Program-made: the position numbers and the translations under genes
Shown here: positions 1-8,405 of the stretch, piece by piece
Position numbering within the stretch: the stretch's first letter is position 1
Layout: every line of letters starts with the position of its first letter
Assembly (NCBI GenBank): GCA_965227155.1
Contig: OZ245731.1
Location: 2,542,001 to 2,606,000, forward strand
From: UBA6059 sp965227155
Lineage (GTDB): Bacteria; Bacteroidota; Bacteroidia; Cytophagales; Cyclobacteriaceae
Length of the DNA: 64,000 nt
Reading direction: 5' to 3'
The notes under the pieces: model-generated
Databases searched by the model: none
Seen by the model: only the letters and a program-made list of their open reading frames with translations
Told to the model about the DNA's origin: nothing

Positions 1-24
1 TTATTGCTTTCGGGTCAGTGGCCA

Positions 25-1023
25 TCAGATCATTTTTCTGCCTACAGCCGCAGCAATAGGCTCCAAAGAGTGATAAAGGGATTTGTACTGATCAAAATCC
101 AACTGTTGTGCTGCATCGGATTGGGCCACTGCCGGGTTGGGGTGACTTTCTATCAACAGACCGTCTACGCCCATGGCCATGCAGGCGCGGGTAAGATCAG
201 GTACGCCGTAGCGGTAGCCCATCGCATGACTGGTATCGAGGATTACCGGAAGGTTGACATATTCCTTTAAATAGCTCACCCCACAAAGGTCCAGCGTGAA
301 GCGGGTTTTGGTTTCAAAAGTGCGGATGCCTCTTTCACATAGCATGACATCCTCATTACCACCGCTTAAAATAAACTCTGCTGCCTGTACAAACTCCTGT
401 AGCGTAGATCCAAATCCGCGTTTTAATAATACAGGCTTCCTTGCCTTGCCACATCTGCGAAGAATGCCATGATCATACATAGCCTTTGCACCAATTTGGA
501 TGATATCAGCATAGGCGATTACATCCTCTACATGCGAGGCATCTCTTACTTCAGTGATGATATTGAAGCCATACTCGCTTCGGATCTGGTCCAGCATTTT
601 TAAGCCTTCCAAACCCAACCCCTGGAAAGAATAGGGTGAGGTTCTCGGTTTATAGCAACCAGCCCGTAGGGTCGTAATGCCAAGCTGCTTCAGCAGGTCT
701 GCACTTTGCCGTATTTGGTCCATGCTTTCAATAGAGCATGGCCCGGTGATCATTAAGGTGTGATTGGTGGTACCACCTATTTTCAAGCCATTGATATTGA
801 CTTCCCTTACGCCATCAATATATTTTTTGCTGGCCAGCTGAATATCACTATCCATAGCATAGTAAGCGTCAGTATCCTGTGCAAGGGCTTCAGGTAAGGC
901 TTGTGTTTTTGAAGGAGTAATGAGAATAAATTGTCCCTCTTTTTCATAATACACAGATTGTGTTGCTGCTGCATGTGCCTCTGCCTGTGCAGATGAAGTG
1001 CCTTTTTTAAGATGTATGATCAT
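25..1023 (-). CDS. aroF: 3-deoxy-7-phosphoheptulonate synthase (DAHP synthase, type I beta-like)
   Basis: This enzyme condenses phosphoenolpyruvate with erythrose-4-phosphate in the first step of the shikimate pathway and acts in the cytoplasm. The 332-residue protein has GPCSIES at about residues 94-100 and RAGCYKPRTSPYSFQG at about 120-135, both signatures of the KDO8P/DAHP synthase barrel. KRGFGST and the HAMGYR stretch follow. The first roughly 80 residues match the small N-terminal regulatory region of type I beta enzymes. I see no fused chorismate mutase. Its ATG overlaps the TGA of the upstream epimerase-CBS gene by 4 bases, so the two are probably co-translated. tyrA lies nearby on the other strand. 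Confidence 0.93.
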   Translation of the reverse strand: MIIHLKKGTSSAQAEAHAAATQSVYYEKEGQFILITPSKTQALPEALAQDTDAYYAMDSDIQLASKKYIDGVREVNINGLKIGGTTNHTLMITGPCSIESMDQIRQSADLLKQLGITTLRAGCYKPRTSPYSFQGLGLEGLKMLDQIRSEYGFNIITEVRDASHVEDVIAYADIIQIGAKAMYDHGILRRCGKARKPVLLKRGFGSTLQEFVQAAEFILSGGNEDVMLCERGIRTFETKTRFTLDLCGVSYLKEYVNLPVILDTSHAMGYRYGVPDLTRACMAMGVDGLLIESHPNPAVAQSDAAQQLDFDQYKSLYHSLEPIAAAVGRKMI

Positions 1024-2027
1024 GATTCGCTACGGATCAGGTTGATAAATGAAATGGTACCGGTAAGGTTGTTTTGGTCATCCACTACCGGAAGAAAGGA
1101 TATTAAAAAGTTTTTATGTTGGATAAGGTTGAGTAAGTCCGAGGTGGTGGCCTGCTCGTTAATCGATACTGGATTTTTATTGATAATGTCCTCGAGTTTT
1201 ATAGCATTGAAATTATCAAGATTACGCAGTAATCCGCGTCTCACATCAGCATTACTCGAAAGGCCGGCAAGTTTCCCCTGCTCATCTGCAATCAGCGTGA
1301 ATCCCAGTTTATAATTTTCAATATGCTGGATGACGTCCTTTACATCAAATTGACCAGAGCATAGCACAGGTGCATCTTCCACATCGATCATAAAATCCTT
1401 GAGCTGATAGTCTGAGTGAATGATAGAGCTTTTGAGGTGTAACAGGGCTGCCCCTATAGAATCATGATTGACCAAATAGGAACCTGAAACTACCGAATGC
1501 ACACCCAATATTCGCAAAATAAATCCCACCTCATGGTTAACACCTCCGTCTACATGAATCTCCTTACCGGGAAACATATTCCTGAACTTTCGGATTTTCT
1601 TGAAATTATCCTTGCGAAACTTCCCACCACTCTGACCGGGTGTGGTCGTCATAATCAATATGAAATCACAAAGCTCCTGATACGCTTCAAATACATCTAC
1701 AGGCGTATCTGAGGTGATGGCCAGGCCAAACTTGGTACCCGGAGCATCAGGAAACGTAATTTGAGATTGTAGGTTTTCATACTGAAAGGTGACGTATTCA
1801 ATCTTTTGCTGTACAATCTGATCGTAATACTGCTCAGGATTATCCGAAATGATATGAATGTCAATGGGGGTTTTGCTGAATTCTCTTATAGCTGCAATAT
1901 CTTCAAATACAGAAGGGTCATCATTGCAGTCTACGTGCAGCAGATCGATTAGGCAGGCATCCAACTCTTTTACAAGAGACTCAAGGCCCCTTGACTTACT
2001 GGAATAAATAGAAGCTGATATCTTCAT
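1020..2027 (-). CDS. Ribulose-phosphate 3-epimerase-like protein fused to a CBS-domain pair
   Basis: The N-terminal ~210 residues resemble ribulose-phosphate 3-epimerase. HVDCNDD, DIHII and HVDGGVN carry the expected metal-binding His, Asp, His and Asp, and MTTTPGQSGGKF matches the phosphate-loop region. The C-terminal ~120 residues look like two CBS motifs (around FTLIADEQGKLAGL and FLPVVDDQNNLTGT), usually nucleotide-binding regulatory modules. I chose the ATG at 2027 (MKISASIYSS) because the longer reading frame adds an N-terminus unlike the family. The gene sits directly upstream of DAHP synthase with a 4-base overlap. Whether it is a true epimerase is inferred; ordinary family members lack the CBS extension. 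Confidence 0.8.
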   Translation of the reverse strand: MKISASIYSSKSRGLESLVKELDACLIDLLHVDCNDDPSVFEDIAAIREFSKTPIDIHIISDNPEQYYDQIVQQKIEYVTFQYENLQSQITFPDAPGTKFGLAITSDTPVDVFEAYQELCDFILIMTTTPGQSGGKFRKDNFKKIRKFRNMFPGKEIHVDGGVNHEVGFILRILGVHSVVSGSYLVNHDSIGAALLHLKSSIIHSDYQLKDFMIDVEDAPVLCSGQFDVKDVIQHIENYKLGFTLIADEQGKLAGLSSNADVRRGLLRNLDNFNAIKLEDIINKNPVSINEQATTSDLLNLIQHKNFLISFLPVVDDQNNLTGTISFINLIRSES

Positions 2028-2252
2028 AAATACGCGGCAAATATAGCAGAAAATAGGTGAGGCTGGCGTCCTCTTACGAACCAGAATTGAAAAGGTTTTC
2101 CGTACAGAATAGGGCAATTTTTTGTATCAATATCGTACGGCTTGAAAGTAACTTCAGAATATAAACAAGCTTAAATAACTGATATTCAACTTGTTAAAAT
2201 ATTGGCATGCGTTATGAATAAATGATTGTGTATTTATTAAAATCACAATATC

Positions 2253-2597
2253 ATGAACTCATTATTAATCATCATAAGCATTTTCATTCTGAATAATACC
2301 GAAGAGGTCAAGAAGGAAGAAACCAATCCGGATACACTTTCTGCAGTGGCTTATCAGGCACCGCAGCTTACGGAGGCTGATAAGCAAATGCTCAAAGAAG
2401 AGCTTGTAGATACCTGGGATATCCTTGAATCTGACATAAAGCCAGACAAATATTTGATTTATGATCAGATGGGGCAGCTCATTATGGAGCAGGAGCTTCG
2501 GTTCGACGAAAAACCATCGCCAGCGCTAAAGGATTGGTTGTCAAAAAGCGAATTTTTATTCAGCAATAATGATATGCTCATTTTTAAGGTCTTGTAG
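2253..2597 (+). CDS. Hypothetical short protein
   Basis: I do not recognise this 114-residue protein. It begins with a short hydrophobic stretch (NSLLIIISIFIL), possibly a weak signal or anchor, then an acidic Glu/Lys-rich part. The segment IKPDKYLIYDQMGQLIMEQE resembles the 'style/rhetoric' beta motif seen in extracytoplasmic Bacteroidota proteins, but this is weak. The gene stands alone between the epimerase-CBS gene and tyrA and is followed by a clear hairpin with a T-run, which supports a single-gene transcript. Confidence 0.6.
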   Translation: MNSLLIIISIFILNNTEEVKKEETNPDTLSAVAYQAPQLTEADKQMLKEELVDTWDILESDIKPDKYLIYDQMGQLIMEQELRFDEKPSPALKDWLSKSEFLFSNNDMLIFKVL

Positions 2598-2627
2598 CTT
2601 GATTTAGGTTTTGGTTGGTTACGAAAG

Positions 2628-2656
2628 AGCACCCTATAATGTGGTGCTTTTTTTTA
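2628..2656 (+). terminator. Rho-independent terminator after the hypothetical gene
   Basis: The 6-bp stem AGCACC/GGTGCT (2628-2633 with 2643-2648) has a 9-base loop and is followed directly by a run of eight T. It lies about 30 bases after the stop of the 114-residue gene. Confidence 0.75.
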
Positions 2657-2746
2657 TAAACTGATGATAATCATAAACCTGGGTTGACCCCAATCATAAT
2701 TTACACCGGCTGGAAAACATAGTTTCGCAGGATATAGTTTTTAAAT

Positions 2747-3631
2747 ATGATGCGGCAAAAGGTTGGTGTGATTGGTGGAAGTCAGGGGATGGGAAAATGG
2801 TTCCTGGATTTCCTCAATAATCGAGGGTTTAATACAGGGTTTAGTTCTGCTGATAGTCGTAGCCAGTATATTTCAAATATACAATTGGTATCAGATTCTG
2901 ATATCGTCATCCTGGCCGTTCCCATTTCAAAAATCAGTGTGGTGCTCGATGAGATATTTCCTTATCTGGATGGTCGTTTGCTCATTGACATCTGTAGCGT
3001 AAAAACAGGAGTGATGGAGAAGTACCTTGCGCTAAAAGCTACCTATCCTGATGTAGAATGCCGCTACCTTTCTATTCACCCTATGTTTGCACCAAGTGTG
3101 CGCAAGGTCAATGGCCAGACAATACTCTTTAACTTCGAATCGCATAAGGGCCTTTGGGAGCCTTGGAAGAATCTCTTCCTTGAAGATGGTGCTGAGATTC
3201 TGGATATCGATGCGGAGCGCCACGACAAAACCATGGGTGTGATCCAGGGGCTCAATCACTTCAATGTATTTGTAAGTGCCAAAACACTCTCTGCTCTGGA
3301 TGTAGAACTTAGCCTGATCAAAAAACTTTCATCTCCTTCCTATCGCATCTTTATCATTTTCTTTACCCGCTACGTGATGCAAAACCCACGCTTGTATGCA
3401 GAAATTCAGATGTACAATCCTTATGTGAAGGAAGTGGTTGAAATGTTTATGAGAGAAGCGGCACAGCTGCTTGACATTATCAACAAAAAGCAGGTGGAGG
3501 CTTTTGAGGATTACGTTATGGAGATGCAATCCTATTATTCTACTAATCTGGAAGACACGCATTTGTCAAATTACCTCATAGAAAAACTCGGTGATTATAT
3601 CCACAGCAAAGAGAAGACTTCTGCCGAATAG
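2747..3631 (+). CDS. tyrA: Prephenate dehydrogenase family protein (TyrA)
   Basis: It is predicted to oxidise prephenate to 4-hydroxyphenylpyruvate with NAD(P) in tyrosine synthesis. The N-terminus has a Rossmann glycine motif (KVGVIGGSQGMGKWF), then AVPISK and DICSVKTG, which are typical of the TyrA nucleotide-binding domain. SIHPMFAPS contains the expected catalytic-region His-Pro. The C-terminal helical domain (about residues 165-294) follows. At 294 residues there is no fused chorismate mutase or ACT domain. Two ATGs are adjacent at 2747 and 2750. Neighbouring DAHP synthase on the opposite strand fits an aromatic amino acid theme. Confidence 0.88.
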   Translation: MMRQKVGVIGGSQGMGKWFLDFLNNRGFNTGFSSADSRSQYISNIQLVSDSDIVILAVPISKISVVLDEIFPYLDGRLLIDICSVKTGVMEKYLALKATYPDVECRYLSIHPMFAPSVRKVNGQTILFNFESHKGLWEPWKNLFLEDGAEILDIDAERHDKTMGVIQGLNHFNVFVSAKTLSALDVELSLIKKLSSPSYRIFIIFFTRYVMQNPRLYAEIQMYNPYVKEVVEMFMREAAQLLDIINKKQVEAFEDYVMEMQSYYSTNLEDTHLSNYLIEKLGDYIHSKEKTSAE

Positions 3632-3656
3632 GGTCAGGATGTTTTACCTGTCGGTT

Positions 3657-3664
3657 TATCTTTG
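3657..3664 (+). promoter_or_regulatory. Putative -7 box (TAnnTTTG type)
   Basis: TATCTTTG matches the Bacteroidota -7 consensus and lies 8 bases before the ATG of the MBL-fold gene. Transcription from it would give an almost leaderless message. I see no clear TTTG at the -33 position, so this is tentative. Confidence 0.35.
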
Positions 3665-3672
3665 CCCGGCCT

Positions 3673-4488
3673 ATGATTAGTAATCCATTTGTAAAGACAA
3701 AATCTTTTGAAGGCGTACAGTTGCTGAAAACCGGCATCTCCTATTTTGGGCATGCCCCCAAGCCGGTTTATTGCTACATTGTAGATGATCATTTGATAGA
3801 TACGGGTCCCAGTCTTGCCCGGAAAAAACTAACAGCCATATTTCAGGATTTGCCGATAGAAAAAATTATCCTTACCCATACCCACGAGGATCATTCCGGC
3901 AATGCAGCCTTCTTAAAAAATATTTTGAATGTACAGGTTTACGGTCACCAAAAAGCTGTGGATATCATGGCCGAGGGCTTTTCTATTTTGCCATACCAAA
4001 AGCTTATGTTTGGACCGGCTGATGTACTGAAAATGGAAGTATTGGATAATCAGCTGCAAACTGAAAATTACAGCTTTGATGTTTACCATACCCCCGGGCA
4101 CGCCCCCGAGCATATTGTATTGCATGAACCAACAAAAGGCTGGCTTTTTGCCGGTGATTTATACGTGGGTGAGCGCATCAAGTATTTTAGGAAAGGTGAA
4201 AGCCTCCGCCAGCAAATTAAGTCGCTGAAGCAGATTGTGGCACTTGATTTTGACACTGTTTTCTGCGGGCATAATCCTGTATTGCAGGCTGGCAAAAGCC
4301 GGATAAAGAATAAGCTGAAATATTTTGAAGAACTGGAGTCTTCCATTCACCACTATTATGGTAAGGGGTATTCGATAGAAGAAATCATGAAAAGGACGGG
4401 TATTAAAAATGAACGAAACGTCTCCATGATCACTTTTGGTGATGTGAAATCTGAATACCTTGTGCGTTCTGTGATTGAAAACTGGTAG
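3673..4488 (+). CDS. MBL-fold metallo-hydrolase
   Basis: This cytoplasmic hydrolase of the metallo-beta-lactamase fold has HTHEDHSGN at about residues 69-77 (the HxHxDH metal site), HTPGHAPEH near 137, AGDLYVG and CGHNPV as the later metal-ligand motifs. The C-terminus has a short helical, possibly winged-helix-like part (YSIEEIMKRTGI), as in the glyoxalase II/LACTB2-like group. No signal peptide is visible. The substrate cannot be told from sequence; a thioester or a cyclic or phosphodiester substrate is possible. It stands between tyrA and the threonine aldolase gene. Confidence 0.85.
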   Translation: MISNPFVKTKSFEGVQLLKTGISYFGHAPKPVYCYIVDDHLIDTGPSLARKKLTAIFQDLPIEKIILTHTHEDHSGNAAFLKNILNVQVYGHQKAVDIMAEGFSILPYQKLMFGPADVLKMEVLDNQLQTENYSFDVYHTPGHAPEHIVLHEPTKGWLFAGDLYVGERIKYFRKGESLRQQIKSLKQIVALDFDTVFCGHNPVLQAGKSRIKNKLKYFEELESSIHHYYGKGYSIEEIMKRTGIKNERNVSMITFGDVKSEYLVRSVIENW

Positions 4489-4566
4489 AATTCAGAAAAG
4501 GAAGGCGCCACTCATTTTTGAAAAAGAATAAATCGCCCTATCATTAAGTATTCAATTGATTAGACC

Positions 4567-5589
4567 ATGATTATAGATCTGCGAAGCGATACCGTAACCC
4601 GACCTACCCTGGCCATGAAAGCTGCCATGTTTGAAGCCCCTGTAGGGGACGATGTGTTTGATGAAGACCCGACAGTCAAAGCATTGGAGGCAAAAATTGC
4701 AGGGATATTCGGCATGGAAGCCGCTCTTTATTGCCCTTCGGGTACGATGACCAACCAGATTGCATTACGTGTCAATACCCAGCCGCAGGATGAAATTATC
4801 TGCGATAGACGTTCCCACATTTATCTATATGAAGGTGGAGGCCCGGCCTATAATTCCGGCGTTTCACTTAAGCTTGTAGATGGTGATAGAGGGCGTATTA
4901 CCGCAGCGCAGGTTGCAGAATGCATCAATCCTGATGATATCCATTTTCCTAGCACCAGGCTTATTTCTGTAGAAAATACGATGAACAAAGGCGGTGGTGC
5001 GTGCTATAGCCTTGAGGAGCTTGGTGCTATTCGTAAACTTGCCGATCAGCATGGCTTGAGAATGCACCTGGATGGTGCCCGTATTTTTAATGCCATCATG
5101 GCTACCGGTGATGCGCCACACGAATTTGGTCAGATCTTCAATACTATATCGGTTTGTTTTTCCAAAGGACTCGGGGCACCGGTGGGTTCCGCTATTTTGG
5201 GTAGTCATGAGGATATAAAGCTAGCCAAGCGGGTACGGAAAGTTTTTGGTGGTGGGATGCGTCAGGCAGGTTATCTGGCTGCAGCTTGTATTTATGCGCT
5301 TGACAACCACGTGCAACGACTGACTGAAGATCATGATCGGGCTACCATGCTCGGACATATGCTGGAAACGCAAAGTTTTGTGGAGTCGGTCATGCCTGTG
5401 GAAACCAATATTGTGATAGCGAGGCTCAGAGAAGGCTTAACCCCTGCTGCTGCTTTGCAAAAACTCAAAGACCATGGCATTTTGGCGGTACCTTTTGGGT
5501 CCAGAGATATCCGTTTCGTAACCCACCTTGACTTTACTGATGAAATGATGGGCCAGCTTGAATCTACTATTGGTAAAATAGAATTCTGA
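4567..5589 (+). CDS. ltaE: Low-specificity L-threonine aldolase (PLP enzyme)
   Basis: It is predicted to cleave threonine or allo-threonine to glycine and acetaldehyde using pyridoxal phosphate. The opening IDLRSDTVTRPT is diagnostic of the family. CPSGTMTNQ binds the cofactor phosphate, HLDGAR (about residues 167-172) supplies the Asp contacting the PLP ring, and SVCFSKGLGAPVGS places the Schiff-base lysine at residue 200. The length of 340 is normal. The stop codon shares a base with the rarA ATG (5587-5589 with 5589), so it is likely in one operon with rarA and the GNAT gene. Confidence 0.93.
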   Translation: MIIDLRSDTVTRPTLAMKAAMFEAPVGDDVFDEDPTVKALEAKIAGIFGMEAALYCPSGTMTNQIALRVNTQPQDEIICDRRSHIYLYEGGGPAYNSGVSLKLVDGDRGRITAAQVAECINPDDIHFPSTRLISVENTMNKGGGACYSLEELGAIRKLADQHGLRMHLDGARIFNAIMATGDAPHEFGQIFNTISVCFSKGLGAPVGSAILGSHEDIKLAKRVRKVFGGGMRQAGYLAAACIYALDNHVQRLTEDHDRATMLGHMLETQSFVESVMPVETNIVIARLREGLTPAAALQKLKDHGILAVPFGSRDIRFVTHLDFTDEMMGQLESTIGKIEF

Positions 5590-6857
5590 TGTTTCAGGAG
5601 ACACAACCCCTGGCAGAGCGCTTGCGACCTACCCGTCTAGATGACCTGGTAGGGCAGGAGCATTTGACAGGGCCAGGCGGCATTTTGAGAAAGACCATAC
5701 AGTCAGGGATGATTCCCTCGATGATACTGTGGGGGCCTCCCGGCGTGGGGAAAACTACCATAGCCAATATCATCGCCAATGAAGTAAAGCAACCTTTCAA
5801 AACGTTGAGTGCCATTAGTGCGGGTGTAAAGGAGGTGCGGGAGGTGATCAGCCAGACAAGGCCGGGGGTAAAGACCATTCTGTTTATTGACGAGATACAT
5901 AGGTTCAATAAGTCGCAACAGGACGCATTGCTTGGTGCTGTAGAGAAGGGGCGAATCACCCTAATAGGTGCTACTACCGAAAATCCCAGCTTCGAGGTAA
6001 ATGCAGCCTTACTTTCGCGCTGCCAGGTATATACGCTGAATGCCCTGACAAAAGAGCACCTCCTGAAGCTGCTTGACCATGCTATGGGTGCAGATAATAA
6101 GCTCAGGCAAAAAACAATAGAGCTCAAGGAAACAGAAGCACTCTTCAAGCTTTCTGGCGGAGATGCCCGCAAAATCCTAAATATTTTTGAATTGGTAGTG
6201 GATGCTGTGGGTGATGAGCAAGTAGTAATTGATGATCAGCTGGTGATGGATACGGTACAGCAGAAAGTGCCGATCTACGACAAAAAGGGAGAGATGCATT
6301 ATGATATCATCTCTGCTTTCATCAAATCAATCCGCGGCTCTGATCCCAATGCGGCTGTATATTACCTTGCCCGGATGATTGAAGGTGGTGAAGATGTGAA
6401 ATTCATCGCCCGCCGGATGGTCATTCTTGCCTCTGAGGATATTGGCAATGCCAATCCTACGGCGCTGGTCATCGCTACGAATACTTTCCAGGCAGTTACG
6501 ATGATCGGGTATCCTGAGGCTCGAATCATCCTGTCGCAATGTGCTACCTACCTGGCATGCTCTGCCAAAAGCAATGCTAGCTATATGGCCATCAACAAAG
6601 CGCAGCAGCTTGTGCGTGATAAAGGCGACCTGCCGGTACCTATGGCTATCCGTAATGCACCCACCAAATTGATGAAGGACATGGAATATGGTAAGGGCTA
6701 TCTGTACGCCCATGATCATCTCGGTAATTTTGCGGCTATGGAATTTCTGCCTGAAGCAATCAGCAATACCAAAATCTATGACCCAGGCCAAAACGCCCGG
6801 GAAGAAGACATGCGTAAGCGTCTGCGAGCTCTATGGAAGGAAAAGTATGGCTACTGA
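5589..6857 (+). CDS. rarA: Replication-associated recombination protein A (RarA/MgsA AAA+ ATPase)
   Basis: RarA is a clamp-loader-related AAA+ ATPase acting at stalled replication forks. Walker A is GPPGVGKT at about 49-56, Walker B is ILFIDEIHRF near 97-106, and GATTENPSFEV at 127-137 is the sensor 1 region. The C-terminal part has the family's tetramerisation segment (AIRNAPTKLMKDMEYGKGY region). The 422-residue length is typical. The gene starts within the ltaE stop codon, and its last 11 bases overlap the start of the GNAT gene. Confidence 0.95.
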   Translation: MFQETQPLAERLRPTRLDDLVGQEHLTGPGGILRKTIQSGMIPSMILWGPPGVGKTTIANIIANEVKQPFKTLSAISAGVKEVREVISQTRPGVKTILFIDEIHRFNKSQQDALLGAVEKGRITLIGATTENPSFEVNAALLSRCQVYTLNALTKEHLLKLLDHAMGADNKLRQKTIELKETEALFKLSGGDARKILNIFELVVDAVGDEQVVIDDQLVMDTVQQKVPIYDKKGEMHYDIISAFIKSIRGSDPNAAVYYLARMIEGGEDVKFIARRMVILASEDIGNANPTALVIATNTFQAVTMIGYPEARIILSQCATYLACSAKSNASYMAINKAQQLVRDKGDLPVPMAIRNAPTKLMKDMEYGKGYLYAHDHLGNFAAMEFLPEAISNTKIYDPGQNAREEDMRKRLRALWKEKYGY

Positions 6858-7269
6858 CCAGCTAGTAATCGAGCAGATAGCTTACCGGGTAACCTGGCTG
6901 ATTAGACATGAGGTGATGTGGCCTGACAAGCCACTGGAATTTGTGCAATTGGAAGATGATCCGGAGGGCTACCACTTTGGGTTGTATAAAAATCATGTGT
7001 TGGTCGGTGTGATCTCGCTGTTTCTAAGGGCCAAAGAGGCGCAGTTTCGTAAACTGGCCGTGCTGGAATCACAGCAGCGGAGAGGGTATGGCAATATGCT
7101 GTTGCATCATGTATTTCAATTCTGCCAAAGGGAAGGCATAAACCGCATCTACTGCAATGCCAGAATAGAAAAGACCGGTTTGTATGAAAAGCTGGGAATG
7201 GTAAAAACCGACAGCAAATTTGAAAAAGGGGGCCGGGATTTTGTGGTGATGGAGAAGTATTTAGGTTGA
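6847..7269 (+). CDS. GNAT-family N-acetyltransferase
   Basis: This 140-residue acetyl-CoA-dependent N-acyltransferase has the core motif LAVLESQQRRGYGNMLL (the R/Q-x-x-G-x-G/A loop) near the middle, followed by CNARIEKTGLYEKLGM, the usual beta5-alpha4 region. The ATG at 6847 was chosen because the longer frame runs deep into rarA; this start still overlaps rarA by 11 bases. It is translationally coupled at the end of the ltaE-rarA operon. The substrate is unknown; small-molecule or protein acetylation are both possible. Confidence 0.85.
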   Translation: MATDQLVIEQIAYRVTWLIRHEVMWPDKPLEFVQLEDDPEGYHFGLYKNHVLVGVISLFLRAKEAQFRKLAVLESQQRRGYGNMLLHHVFQFCQREGINRIYCNARIEKTGLYEKLGMVKTDSKFEKGGRDFVVMEKYLG

Positions 7270-7280
7270 ATAAAGTATTG

Positions 7281-7308
7281 GATTAAACCACCTTGTTTTT
7301 GTTTAATC
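7281..7308. terminator. Inverted repeat between convergent genes
   Basis: GATTAAAC at 7281-7288 pairs with GTTTAATC at 7301-7308 around a 12-base loop. It lies between the convergent GNAT and RHH genes and overlaps the RHH stop codon. It may act as a weak terminator for either strand; there is no long T-run after it. Confidence 0.35.
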
Positions 7309-7548
7309 AGCATTGGTGCTATCCATCTGTTTCAGGTATTCAATCATTCCCTCTTCTGACAATTGCATAACATCCGGGTCATTTTTAGCCTTTTTGTAGG
7401 ATTTTATATACTCACTCTTCTCAAGTTGATTAAGATAAATACGCAAGGCCTTTTCCATTATCTTATTTTTGGGAATAGATAGCTGACCAGATTTTTCTGC
7501 AAGCTGTTTAAGAAGATCATAAGGAAGACTGCTGGTATATGTACTCAT
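7303..7548 (-). CDS. Ribbon-helix-helix antitoxin-like protein (no adjacent toxin)
   Basis: This 81-residue protein opens with SSLPYDLLKQLAEKSG and IPKNKIMEKALRIYLNQLEK, the pattern of a short beta strand and two helices of CopG/RHH DNA-binding antitoxins. An acidic C-terminal tail follows, as expected for a toxin-neutralising part. I chose the ATG at 7548, since upstream codons give an unlikely N-terminus. MazF-type toxins usually follow directly, but here the next gene on this strand is absent: the GNAT gene ends convergently 34 bases away. It may therefore be an orphan antitoxin or a simple autoregulator. Confidence 0.6.
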   Translation of the reverse strand: MSTYTSSLPYDLLKQLAEKSGQLSIPKNKIMEKALRIYLNQLEKSEYIKSYKKAKNDPDVMQLSEEGMIEYLKQMDSTNAD

Positions 7549-7681
7549 ACTATATTTTATGTAACTTAAATATAGTTTATAGAATATCATATTGTTGTCA
7601 AAGTTGATTAAAACAACCATTTTGGTTAGCAAATAAGTCTTGTCTTAACATATTGATATACAAATATATACCAAATAATCA

Positions 7682-8404
7682 CTAAAATCTCTGATTGATT
7701 TCTTCTTCGAGATCACTTCTTAACTGAAATACATTTTCCTGCAGATTTGCATAATGGAAGTCCAAAACGAAGCGTGACTTATTCCTTAATGATTTTAGGT
7801 AGTATAAAAACTCCTGGTCTGATTTTAAGGCTTCAAAATCAAGCGGCACTATTGCATTCTTAAAGTCAGAAGTGCCCATGTCAATCTTTAAAGTTTCCTG
7901 AAATCTGCCTGGGAAGAGGTGCCTGTAGCCATATTGTACATCCTTTTGCAGGTCAAGCTCCACATCCAGGAAAAAGTCATAGTTGGAATCATATACTTTG
8001 ATAATCTTCTCCAGAATTTTTTTGTTGATAATGATCTCTATGCCTTGAGATTTCAATGCCTCAAATGCACTGGTTGAATGGACGAAAAATGTATAAACCA
8101 TAGCATATCCAAAGTCATAGGATAGGGAGTCATGGTAAGGTTGGTCATTTTCCAGCGCCACTAAGATTTTGTCCATAGACTTGATAGACCTTTCATGAAT
8201 GCGAATATTGTCTTCTATATCTGCTAAGTCATCAGTTAGCCCAGAAATACAGCCTTCCAGAATCTCGCGCTCAATTTTACGTTCTTTCCTTTCTTCATTC
8301 CAGCGCTCCAGGGCAAAGGCACCGTAGATACCAATGATAAGTACTAAGACCTCAAAAAGGTAAGTGGGCCATTTACGTCGGAAGTTTTCAAGTAGTTGAT
8401 TCAT
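7682..8404 (-). CDS. DUF6090-type membrane-anchored protein (third gene of triplet)
   Basis: The 240-residue protein has a short basic N-terminus, one membrane segment (about YLFEVLVLIIGIYGAFAL) and the post-membrane motif ERWNEERKERK, the DUF6090 signature (GIYGAF/GILIA then D/E-x-WNE). About 200 helical, charged residues follow and should face the periplasm. The function of the family is unknown. It is the last of three tightly packed genes (1-base gap to the gene upstream). Its N-terminus belongs to the FRRKWPxYLFE subgroup, distinct from the MLFLLRKIRRK subgroup further along the island. Confidence 0.75.
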   Translation of the reverse strand: MNQLLENFRRKWPTYLFEVLVLIIGIYGAFALERWNEERKERKIEREILEGCISGLTDDLADIEDNIRIHERSIKSMDKILVALENDQPYHDSLSYDFGYAMVYTFFVHSTSAFEALKSQGIEIIINKKILEKIIKVYDSNYDFFLDVELDLQKDVQYGYRHLFPGRFQETLKIDMGTSDFKNAIVPLDFEALKSDQEFLYYLKSLRNKSRFVLDFHYANLQENVFQLRSDLEEEINQRF

Positions 8405-8405
8405 G

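Noticed and set aside
1012..1712. Plus-strand open frames over the aroF/epimerase-CBS genes
   Set aside because: They lie antisense to genes with clear family motifs and have no recognisable product.
31..2027. DAHP synthase fused to chorismate mutase
   Set aside because: The N-terminal ~80 residues do not show a mutase helix bundle and no C-terminal extension exists.
4864..6172. Minus-strand open frames up to 192 residues within ltaE and rarA
   Set aside because: They are antisense shadows; the plus-strand proteins have full motif sets.
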